Assembly (NCBI GenBank): GCA_963556145.1
Contig: OY744462.1
Location: forward strand, 3,720,001 to 3,784,000
Reading direction: 5' to 3'
From: Hygrocybe punicea
Taxonomy: Eukaryota > Basidiomycota > Agaricomycetes > Agaricales > Hygrophoraceae
Length of the DNA stretch: 64,000 nt
Numbering within the stretch: position 1 is the stretch's first letter; each line of letters starts with the position of its first letter. The notes beneath the pieces were generated by a model, which was not told where the DNA came from, did no database searches, and worked only from the letters and a program-made list of their open reading frames with translations. Below, one piece after another: positions 10,048 to 19,806 of this stretch. Made by a program: the position numbers and the translations under genes.

Positions 10048-12779
10048 CTAATCAGTAGATAAGATGTGTCCATGCCACCCATTGTAATCCTCCACCCACT
10101 TGTCTCCTTGATTGTCAGAATGGAAGACAAAAGAACCTCTCAAACCCTTGAAATGAAGGTTGAAATGAGTGATTTTCCAGGAAGGAAATACCAAGATATC
10201 CCCAGACTTCATTTTAATCACCACTCCCAATTCATGAAGAACAATCTCCCCTCCATCCCACAGTCCAAATGGAATGACGACACAGAGACATTTGTCACTC
10301 TAGTCTCTGTGGCCATCAGTGGAAACACAGAAATTGACGACAATACCAACAAAAGGTCTTGACTCTGGAGAGTCGTTCAAGCAAAGCTTGTCACAGTAGA
10401 CCTCAATCAGTTTATATTCCTCTGGAATCTCCTCTTGCATCTGTAGAAAATGTCAAGTGATTTTGTCTGTAAAGTGAAATGTAGCTTACATTGGGTCTCA
10501 AGAACTTCATGATTGCTTGGATGATGCCAGAGAGTAGTTGATACTCCACTGTGTCCTTCCTGATGTCTGCTGAAGCTCTTGGTACACGCTGACCATGATT
10601 TCCCCTGACCACATCCATCCTTTTGATGTGATCTGGATGTACCCCAATTGGAGCACCAGTTCCCTGATACCAATGTCAGAGTATGTAGAATGAGACTTGG
10701 ATAAATGAATGATCTGCACTTACCCTCTCTGCATACCTGTTATATAAGTGATAATGGATGGCACAAAAATTATATCCTTCCTTTCTCGAGTCATCCTCAA
10801 AGAATTCTCCCTTATAAAGTACAGATATCAGATGTGGGAGAAGAGCCCAGAAATCTGGAATAGTAGAGGGCATGTGTGTCAGGAGTAGTGCTGCAAATTG
10901 ATTGTCCTGATCTCTGAGATGGAGACATTTACTATAAATGATCAGTAGTAGCGCAGCTTCAGTCAAGTCCCAAAAACTCACTTTTCCATGATATCTGTGT
11001 CAAATTTGACATAACCTTTATGTCCTGACTGCAATAGAGCAGACACCTGTATATCTCATGTCAGTTTAGGCTTATCTATAGAATTTTTCTATCACTTTCC
11101 AGCTGTTGTACAGACGCCATTGATGGAGCCCGAGTGGCTATCTCTCTTTGAGCCTCTGTCCATTCTACTATGTTCTCAGGTGTCACAGGACAGGGCTGAC
11201 CGGTGGTGGTGATGGGTACTGTTACCCTGACAGTAGATGGTGCTAGATAATCCTTATCGGCCCTGTCAGCTCTAGCAGAGATAGCAGAGACATCTGGCGG
11301 CAGATACCACAAGGGTGATCTGGCAGGTGGAATCCAAAACCTAGAAATAATACTTAGGGCATTCATGGCTCCTACACAAGATCAAAAGACTTACTTATAA
11401 TCAACCTTTACAAGTTCTTCATCACACCTCTCAATATCCCAGAAGTTGAGCACACTCCCATCTCTTAACTGTATTCTAAAGTCTGTGGTGTGACAGTTTT
11501 CCCTCAGATGCTGCATGACCGGCAGCAATCTGCTACAAAGGACAATGCCTTCACTATTGTCTGGCAATAGAGATTGCATCAGTTGCTCTATCTAATCTTG
11601 AAAATGAATTGGGTAGTTACTAGGTAATTCCCTTAAGTGTAACCCCAGAGATGATACGTCATCTGGACACATGTTTTTGCAAATATTGTTCCTCTGAGTT
11701 AATACAGCCACCATCACCAATATATATGGTGAGCCTGTAGTGGTTGTCAGCATGGAAAACTCAAGAATATCTGAACACTGACCACACAGCAAGGTAGGCC
11801 AATCTGGTGCCTGCCGTGTATAACTTGGACGTGACAGCAGCCGGAACCCCAAACAGTGTTCCTACTTGCTTGGCAGGCATTTGATTGTGTTCTCTCCTAT
11901 AACTGTGATTCTGATCAGTTGTTATCCGATGCCGAGTTGAACTGCTTGGACGAACTGCTCAATCCACATTGTAAACTCTAGAGCAGACTTCATGTACTTG
12001 AAGCTGTACTCTATGCTATCTCTCTCATTGTTGACGCACCAGTTGGCCAGCTGTGCCAATGGGGAAGGCGTAACAGGAGATGTAACAGCAAGCTCTGAAG
12101 ATTCCAGTTTTTGGAGGAGTGTGTGGAGAAGGCGTGTCTCATCGTCATTCTTGAGCAGGCCTAGCTTTGTGACAAAGTGCCGGGTCTCCTTTGGAGCACC
12201 TCTGGGATCAGTTGTGACCTGCCAGGTAAGCCTTCGGTGCTCAACACGCTTGGCCCTAGGAGCTGCAGCTGCAGGTGCATCGGACTCTGCATCATCCTCC
12301 AGTGCATTGTCGTCATTGGGCTGGGGGCCAGGAGTAGGAGTGCCAGTGGTGAATGGGGTGAGGGACGATGGGGCTGAACTCCCACAGCGTTGGGATAGAG
12401 GAACGACCAAGTCAGAGTCACCGCCTTGCTCTGCCCCTGTAGGACCAAGCATGCAAATGAGGGGTGCCTCTAATCCACTCTGAAGCAGACTGCTACTTTC
12501 TCCTCTGCATCGCCTAGTATCATTTCTGGCTGCCCTGACTTTTGCTGTCTTAGCTGCGTGCTTGGCCTTGGTTTTATTTCTGCTTCTAGGAGTGGCTGAT
12601 TCAGTGATATAGGGAACAGTAGGTGATGACAGCTGGTGATTGAGAGAGCTACACAAGTCCACAGCAGCAGGAAAGTCTGTTGTTAATGCTCCATGTTTCT
12701 TGGCGATATCAAGGAGACTTTGGATGTCAGCAAGAAGTGAGGGGCAGAGGTTGTAGGGGATGCTAAACTGTGAGTCCAT
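10048..12779 (-). pseudogene. Decayed gene with 2OG-Fe(II) dioxygenase-like C-terminus, TET/JBP-type (cargo Z)
   Basis: A likely start at 12779 (MDSQFSIPYNLC) leads through a Lys/Ala-rich tract and several exons to a C-terminal domain at about 10360-10050. That domain has the double-stranded beta-helix signature: HRD as the HxD metal pair, then GGEIVLHELG, KSGDILVFPS, ITHFNLHFKG with the distal His, and a following Arg in GLRGSF for 2-oxoglutarate. Enzymes of this fold oxidise substrates using Fe(II) and 2OG; Agaricomycete TET/JBP relatives act on modified bases. An in-frame TAG directly follows HRD, and other exons contain stops, so the copy is broken. Assignment to TET/JBP is by motif spacing and memory; another 2OG oxygenase subfamily is possible. 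Confidence 0.6.
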
Positions 12780-12949
12780 TGTAGATAGGATGAGCTGGGT
12801 AGAGGAGGGCCGTTGGAGCTGGTAAAGGGGTTTGAGCTGTGAAGCAGTTGTTCGAGCTCCATTTCCCCTATTTTTCCAGTTAATGCACAGTAAAGAGGAC
12901 CAATATATTTCGCTATGCAATACATGATGGTACAACTACTATTTCTACC

Positions 12950-13370
12950 ATTGTAGCTGATGCCACCCGCGGTTGTTGCTGCCTCTGTGCTACTAGTAAT
13001 GGTGGTGGTGTTGCTGTTGTGTTACTGCTGCCCCCACCACTGCCGCTAATGGTGGTGATGCCACTGCCGATGCAGGACACTGCTGTTGGTGCTGCCACTG
13101 CTGCTGTGTTGCTGGTGCTGGTGATGGTGCTGCTGTTGCCGTCGCTGGTGGTCACGGCACGATGGTGGTGCTGCCCCTGCCGCCGTGCTGGTGGTGGTGC
13201 TGCCACTGCCATGCTGTTGCTGCTGCAGCCGTTGCATCCCTACCCTCCTGCTGGTGCTGCTACTGAAGTCCCAACAGCCGCCGGTGGTGCTGACGCTGGG
13301 TCCCTGCCACGGCCACTTGTCGCTGGGATTGCAGTTGGAACCTGTGTATTGTTGCTGCCGTTTCGTTAGC
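12950..13370. repeat. GC-rich imperfect trinucleotide region (GCT/GGT/GCC)
   Basis: Long imperfect run of GCTGCT, GGTGGT and GCCGCT-like triplets, open in several frames on both strands. It lies upstream of gene Z. The long Ser/Thr, Gln/His or Leu/Val reading frames it gives are compositional and I do not call a gene here. Confidence 0.75.
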
Positions 13371-13411
13371 ACTCTCCTGAAATTGCGCTATAGCTCACAA
13401 GTCTTCCCACG

Positions 13412-13450
13412 CCACAAGCGCGTGTATCCGGCGGATACACGCGCTTGTGG
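13412..13450. repeat. 39-bp perfect palindrome
   Basis: Arms CCACAAGCGCGTGTATCCG and its exact reverse complement are separated by one G. It lies at the edge of the GC-rich minisatellite. It could be a terminal inverted repeat pair of a lost insertion or a protein site; nothing in the flanks decides. Confidence 0.8.
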
Positions 13451-13469
13451 CTGAAAAACATTGCGCAAA

Positions 13470-14060
13470 AGACGGGAACACGAGACTTCGAGACCCCTCG
13501 ACTTCTCGTTTCCCTTGTGAACGAGGTGCGGGGGGTCAATAGCGGCCGGGGGTGGTTGAAAACGGCGCAGGAGGAGCGGTCTTGGCTGTTGAACAAGTGG
13601 AGGGGGTGGGTATTGCGCAAAAGATGGGAACACGAGGCGTCGAGACCCCCCGACTTCTTGTTTCCCTTGTGAACGAGGTGTGAACGAGGTGCGGTGGGTC
13701 GATAGGAGCCGGGGGTGGTCGAAAATGGGCAGGAAGGGGCATCCTTGGTGTGAACAAGTCGGGCTGGTGGTGGGAACACCGTGGGACTGACCCATCCTTT
13801 CAATGAAAACAGGGTGGGGTGTACACGAGCCGTGGGTGGTTGAAAACGGACGGGGTGGGGCGTCCTGGTGGATGAGAAAGGGGGGGGTCGTTGGGCAGAC
13901 AGCTGGAACACGAGGGCCTCAGACGCCCCCATCCGTGTGTAGACTGGCCGGGGGTGGTTGCAAATGGCCAGGGACTGGGTGTCCTGGTGGTAGAAAACGG
14001 GAGACTTTAGTTCTGCGAGGCGGGATCGCGAGAACCTGCGAAATACATACTTATATGTGC
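13470..14060. repeat. GC-rich minisatellite, ~150-bp units (copy 1)
   Basis: A few degenerate units with the signature GAGACCCCC, then GTGAACGAGGTGCGG, then GGCCGGGGGTGGTYGAAAA. GAGACCCC recurs at about 13488 and 13640, 152 bp apart. It is the same repeat as at 41090-41570 and 50935-53790. In C and B it lies between the 5' end and the transposase gene. Confidence 0.75.
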
Positions 14061-14627
14061 ATCCCACTGGCAGATTGTGGGGCGCGGTTGAAGTCAACTC
14101 GCTGAGGCGCTGAATAAGCACAAATTCGAACTTTTTGGAGTATTTAATAAATATTTTATTCCCCAGATACGACCACATGCAATAAATTTAATATGTCTCT
14201 GAGGTTATTGCATGTCTGGTAGTTGAAATATATGTTGGATCCTCCAGGGATGTCCAGGAGAGTATTTGGAGCATTTTCCCAGGTCTTTGTGGGCATTGAG
14301 TCTTGTGATATTCCTCAGAAATTGCAGAAAATGCCATTAAATAGGATTTCGGAGACATTTCTTGCCTAATAAAATACAGGCCTACATCAGCATTGATATA
14401 GTGGAAAGTGGAACCACATTTTAGCCCAATCATTCATCTGATGCTCACCAAGCACCATTATTTAACACGCCCTGCCTATGTTATTCATTCAGTCGGAGAT
14501 TCAACTTTGCAGTAATGAACGTGATAAGGGTGCAGTACATCCTCTTCTGTCTTCTCTCTCCTGCAGAGTGACTCCTTTTATATATCTATCATTGGGATTT
14601 CGTCTTTCGTCTTGACACACATCAGAA
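14061..14627. other. Region between minisatellite and transposase gene of Helitron C
   Basis: AT-richer sequence with no supported gene. A small minus-strand frame at 14188-14433 (81 codons) has no recognisable feature. The end of the minisatellite here (AATAAATATTTTATT) resembles the AT-rich edge of the copy at 41600. The transposase promoter presumably lies here (inference). Confidence 0.4.
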
Positions 14628-17001
14628 ATGGCAAGAATCAAGTTTGGCATTTTCTTTCCAGGTATTGTGTTGTTTGTCACTCTCTTCTTGACTTTGCATG
14701 GCAGAGCCTGGAGGTTTGGGAGGCATAGGAGGTTAGAATTCCTAAGGTCGTTTATCTGTATACTAACATCTCTAACTACTTGTTTCCATTATCAGCACCA
14801 TCCTGAAGGAGATTGCAATAAGTTGTGATTGGGTTGTATCGACAAATGTACTTCCACTATCTGGTAAGCCAAACTCTCAACTATCCTTTATTGATGGGAA
14901 ATCTCTTGTTATTATAGATCATAGTGAAATGTTCTGTGTTACAACCCGTTTGTGGGTTCCCTGCTTGAGGGATGTTGACTTATATGATGTTACTCTTTGC
15001 CACTTTGATGATCAAACAATCTGCAATACTGAGCATGGTTGTTTCCAAACTCATTTGCCATCACAATATAAGTTGAACATTTCCAACAAACCTACCTTCT
15101 TGAATGACAGGTATCATACAATCACAGATGGTACTACCATGCCAAAACACATATGTCTGTTACTGTCTCTACTTTTTGTGAGAAATTTATTGAGAAGACA
15201 TGACTACCTGGTCTTGCAGCATCATGTATGGCATTGGATAAATTTGTTTCCTTTGGGTAAAAGATCTTGTGAATATCCCAGCTTGACAGATGATGAGTAT
15301 CACATTGGAGGTGGGGTTTCTGAACTATTTTATTTGGCTCAATTACAACCCTATCTATTGAAAGATCATATGATGTTCACACCTTCTGCAGATGTGATGT
15401 ATAAATTTGAAGGTCACCATATTGGAAACAAACAAATTGAGAAAAACTTGGTAGACACAGATACTTTGCTTTGTGATGTACCTTTAGGTAAAATTATAAA
15501 CAATTTGACTATAACAAGTCTGAAATTGATTGCTGCAGTTCATGGAATTTATATCAAGAGTAGAACACCTCTACCAGAAGTTCTAAAAATCATACAAGAC
15601 CACAATTGCGATCATTGTCAGAATTGTATTACTTTATTTAAACCTGCCAAATCTCTGGTAAAGAGAAGAAGAGAAGCTAATGTCAGGGCTGTAAGAAAAT
15701 ATAAAAATACAAAAATATGTCTTAACAGTAACATTCCTTTGGCAAAAGGAAATACCAAGTATGAGAAGAAATCAGACCCACTTGTAGATAGTATAGAAAA
15801 TAAGAGAATATTTCCACCATCTCCATTGGATCAGAAAATGGAACATGAAATTGTTAAAGCTTGGTGTAAGGATATGTCATCTAAAAATTTTGAAGAGGTA
15901 GGATGTGCTGTATGTGGTGAGCTGTCCCTTAAATCAAAGTCTGTGCTATTGAAAGATGCATCAGTTAATTTGGATATGCTGCAATGCCTTGACAGCATCA
16001 CTCGGAAGGAAAGAAAGACTGTGGATGATCCTGTAGAATGTTTTGAGGGCCCAATTGTGGAGTCTAACCTCCAACACATATGTTCCCAATGTCATAAGTC
16101 ACTGACTGTAAGCAAACTTCCAAAAGTTTCCCTAGCTAATGGTATGTGGTTAGGACATGTGCCTCCTGAACTAGCAAATTTAACATTTGCAGAACAGTTG
16201 TTGGTGGCAAGAGTTCGTCACAATAGATGCTTGGTCAGAGTGTCCTCTGGGTGGCATAAGATGACTGCTAATGCTATATCTTTTGCAAATCCAACTCCAA
16301 TTGTGTATGATGTTTTGCCACCATCTAAAGATGAGTTGGATGAAATATTGGCTTTTATTTATACAGGCCCCTGTAAACCTACTCCCAAGGACTTTGAAAG
16401 AACACCATTGTTGGTGCGGAGAAATAAAGTTGGAAATGCCCTTGAGTGGCTCAAGTTAAATCACTGTGACTATTATGATCTTGAAATCTCCCAGAGAAAT
16501 CTTGAGTCATACCCAGAAGATGGGCCTCCAGTTATTGTGGAATATTTGTCTTCTATAAATAATAAAGTCCAGGAGGCAACTTCAGTTCATGATAATGAAG
16601 AAGAGACAGGGACTTCCTCAGGTCCATGTCCCTTTGCAGTCCATGGGATTACAGGAGAGGAATACTCAACAAAAACATTAAAGGCTCTAAAGGCAATAGC
16701 TATTGGACATTTGATGAAGGATGGAAAGATCCTTGCTGTGGGACATGCAAGTCAGCCAGAGTCTTTGTATAATAACCCACAACTGTACCCTCAAATGATG
16801 CCTTGGCTGTTCCCATATGGCCTTGGAGGCATAGGAAATCAATACCAAAAAAATAGTCACATCTCAGACCTGATGTACAAGTGTCATCTTTTGTTATATC
16901 ATGACAAAAGGTTCTAGAAAGATTTTCATTTTCCTCTGATAGCCTTTAACCATGAACAGATCAAGGACACAGCACCAGCAGGATACATTCTCTCTGACAA
17001 A
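14628..17001 (+). pseudogene. Helitron C transposase, N-terminal part with DUF6570 (H-B, part 1)
   Basis: A first exon at 14628 gives a signal-like N-terminus (FFPGIVLFVTLFLTLHG). After short introns (one ending ...TTATTATAG at about 14918) the main frame runs from 14929. Order: hydrophobic stretch (ICLLLSLLF), SAP-like LTITSLKLIAAVHG, a Cys pair (CDHCQNC), a second Cys set (CAVCGEL, CSQCHKSL), DUF6570 (LANGMWLGHVP to LEISQRNLE), then the start of Helitron_like_N (GITGEEYSTKTLKALKAIA). An in-frame TAG at 16915-16917 stands where other copies have Gln (RF-Q-K), a C-to-T change. The gene is cut at 17001 by the 17002-23811 block, and the Rep domain is missing downstream. Confidence 0.85.
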
Positions 17002-17290
17002 CTTGTTTAGAGGGCCAGTGCTTCACATGGCATGAACGAGTTCTTTTTTCTTCTTTTGCATACAAAATATATGGTATAATTGTAACATTCTGTTGAACAT
17101 AAGTTGCATGAATACAAGCGGTTAGACTCTGATAACTTAAGCACAGCTTAGTATTGAAATGAATGAGGAAATCTGATGTTAGTAAATGGCACCAGTAACC
17201 CTGAGGTATCTTTGGCTGTACTAGTACCTGCACATGTTGGACCCATGGGTTTTACCTGTTATTCTAAGCCCCAGATCATCCAAAATGGTC

Positions 17291-17357
17291 AAGTATTGAG
17301 CTAGATATGCTGAAAAAACTTTGTTCTAGTGTTTTGAGCATATCTAGCTCAATACTT
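17291..17357. repeat. Perfect 21-bp inverted repeat (hairpin)
   Basis: Arms AAGTATTGAGCTAGATATGCT at 17291-17311 and its exact reverse complement at 17337-17357 enclose 25 nt. Outer matches GATCATCC (about 17272) and GGATGATC (about 17366) extend it. It resembles a small foldback element inserted in A3. Confidence 0.75.
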
Positions 17358-17539
17358 CACTGTATTGGATGATCCAAGGCTTACAAAAATGCAGGCAGAT
17401 CCAGGAATCTATACCAATACCCATGCTATTCACTATCTGGTGTATATATAGGTAGCATAACCAATATTTGACTAACTATAATATTGGTATACTAATTATA
17501 TAATGTTGGTATATTAATTATATACATGTTAGTATGGAA

Positions 17540-18605
17540 TAAACTTCATAGAATACTATAGCATGAACCAAATATTGTTGCTGCAGCTAGGCTAGCCACA
17601 AGTCAGCTAAGGTTAGCTGGGGTTATGACTAAGCTAACATGGTTTTTTTTCTAGTCCAACTCAGTAGCCAGAGGTAGCCGACTATAGCTGACTACAGTTG
17701 ACTATAGTCAGCATGGCAGCGTATTATAACTGCAGCTCAGCCAACAAAGATGCAACTATACATACCTGCATCCATCATGCTAAATACCTTGTCAATTGAC
17801 ACAGCCTGTCTGTGTCAATTGACACAGCCTGTCTGTTCTTGCAAGGTTTAGATGGGGGTGGGTTGTGATGAGAATATGGGAATATGGGTGTAAGTCCACG
17901 TTCTCATCATTGTCATTGGTGCTGGATACTTTGCGAACAACATCTGCGTGAAGTGTCAAGGGCCAGGACATGGGAATGCGCTACATTCACTCATGTTCCT
18001 TCATTGTTGTTGATGCCTTTGCGAATGACATCTACGTGTCAGTTGACACATCAGTGCTTGTTTGCAAGGTGTGAAGGTCAGTGGCAAGGAGGATATGGGA
18101 ATGTGGGCTACACCCATGTTGCCGTCGTTGTTGCAGGGGCTTCATCACACATTCCGGGTGCTTTTATGCTAGATACCTAACAAATGTGTCTATGTTTCAG
18201 TTGATGCATCTGCTCATGTTTGCGAGGTGATGAGATGGATAGGATGGGATAGGATAGCAAACTTAGTAGACGCAATGCGAAGAGAATATGGGCACATACC
18301 TGGGCCAGTAGGTGGCGCATCACCCTCCCAGCTATTTTCCATTGCCATCTTCACCTCCAAGCTTGTATTGAGGTGTTGTGCCCACTGTTGTTGAGTAATG
18401 ACCGAGTGACAGACAAAGTGACATATGCCACACCAACATAAACATACATTTTGACTCTAAAATGTACTATGAATAAAATATATACTATGTAGAATATGTT
18501 TGGTAGTATACTATGATTAGTTGCAGCTTAGCTGCCTGCTACAGCTAAAATCTCGAGGTAGCTGTAGCTGGTAGCTCATCATTAGCCCTAGCTTAGCAGG
18601 ACCTT
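17540..18605. repeat. AGCT-rich foldback-like region with internal repeats
   Basis: Both margins (about 17570-17705 and 18520-18605) are rich in AGCTA, TAGCTG and GCTAGCC words in roughly inverted arrangement, as in a foldback or MITE-like element. Between them are direct repeats, including two copies of GTCAATTGACACAGCCTGTC at about 17792-17832, and degenerate ~170-bp units containing 'TTGCAAGG' and 'GGGAATRTGGG'. No gene is supported. I could not fix the ends or a target duplication. Confidence 0.4.
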
Positions 18606-19806
18606 GGCTATGCCAAAGAACTACATAATATAGTTAGGAATGAAAATTGCAAGGGATATGGGCTGTAAAATGATAGATTATGTTAATAAACAACAAGATA
18701 TACAAATTAAAGACATTACCAGTGGTCCAGGAAATAAAACAGAACCACAGGAAATAAAAAGCACAAAAATCCGAAGAATTTTTGACTTTTATGTCTATAA
18801 AAGGAAAGCTTATGTCAGCATTGGACCCTGAATGGTCCGGGCACATCACCTGATCCAGAAATCATTTTTTCGGAGTCTGAATATGAAAAACTGAGCTTAA
18901 ACAAGCCAAAAAGGTCAAAAAACTCGGACTTAACGCACCAAATGAGGAAGGTGGTGGTTCAGGTTCAAGAGGCAAAAGCGCAATAAGGTTCAAAGTCTGG
19001 GTTCAAATGGTGATCTGACTAATGATTACATAATCATGATTACATAAGAAAATTGACCAAAACCAAAATTGAAATACAAAGTAATCTAACCATATTGGGT
19101 TTGTTTATTTGTATTTGTTTGTTATATGGCTAAGTTGCAACATCACTTATAAATGCCCAGTGATAATATTTATAGAGAATCATATTATTTGTCTTTGTTT
19201 ACATCTATTTGTATTTGTTTACTAAAGGTCAAATGAGACTACAAGGACCAAAAAATATGATAAACTATATATTATTATGTTATATAATTATATTTGTAAC
19301 GTGCAATGAATGTTATGGTGATCAATATCAAATGTAGCAAACTTTATATAAAATTGCCTTATATGGTTAGACTGGTCACATGTAACTGTCACCACTGTGA
19401 TCAGCAAAAAAATTGGTACATAATATCAAAGATTACTTGATATGGTTAGATCTGTCACATGTGACTGTCACACCTTGCCCGAAATGGTTATCTTAGTCAG
19501 CAGTTCAATTTTCAGCTGATTCCGAGAAGAATTGAAGTCAGTATGAATATTTTGAATATAATTGAAAGGTAGTTTGTATTTTCTGAGACAACCCATATCC
19601 GGATGCTTATGTAAGCTTGTCCACACATGGCCCCAACTGCATCTTATTTTCCAGTATCAGAAGTATAATCATATCTGTTGCCCAAAAAAAATTTGTCTAT
19701 AGGCGATCAACTTTATTAATTAATTAATTAATTAATTAATTACGAACCCCCACTGAACCAGGTTTGATAAAGAACGAGTCTTTTAATAAATTAAAAGAAC
19801 TCGTAA

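Larger units (their letters stand above)
17002..19806 (-). mobile_element. Family A element A3, internally rearranged
   Basis: Read on the minus strand it starts with the family A 5' end at 19806, followed by TTAA repeats and iterons near 19465-19370. It ends with ...GGCCCTCTAAACAAG at 17002, the same variant 3' end as H1. From 19806 to 18641 it is nearly identical to 60252-59083, the leader of Helitron H-G. From 18640 to 17002 it is unrelated to that leader and holds other repeats. It interrupts the ORF of H-C after 19807. It has no coding capacity. Confidence 0.75.

Noticed and set aside
12913..13372. Overlapping frames rich in Ser/Thr, His/Gln or Leu/Val
   Set aside because: Low-complexity trinucleotide sequence, open on both strands; compositional.
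13366..14178. A 270-codon minus-strand gene over the first GC minisatellite
   Set aside because: The same frames appear in the other copies of the repeat and end with it; no splice or domain evidence.
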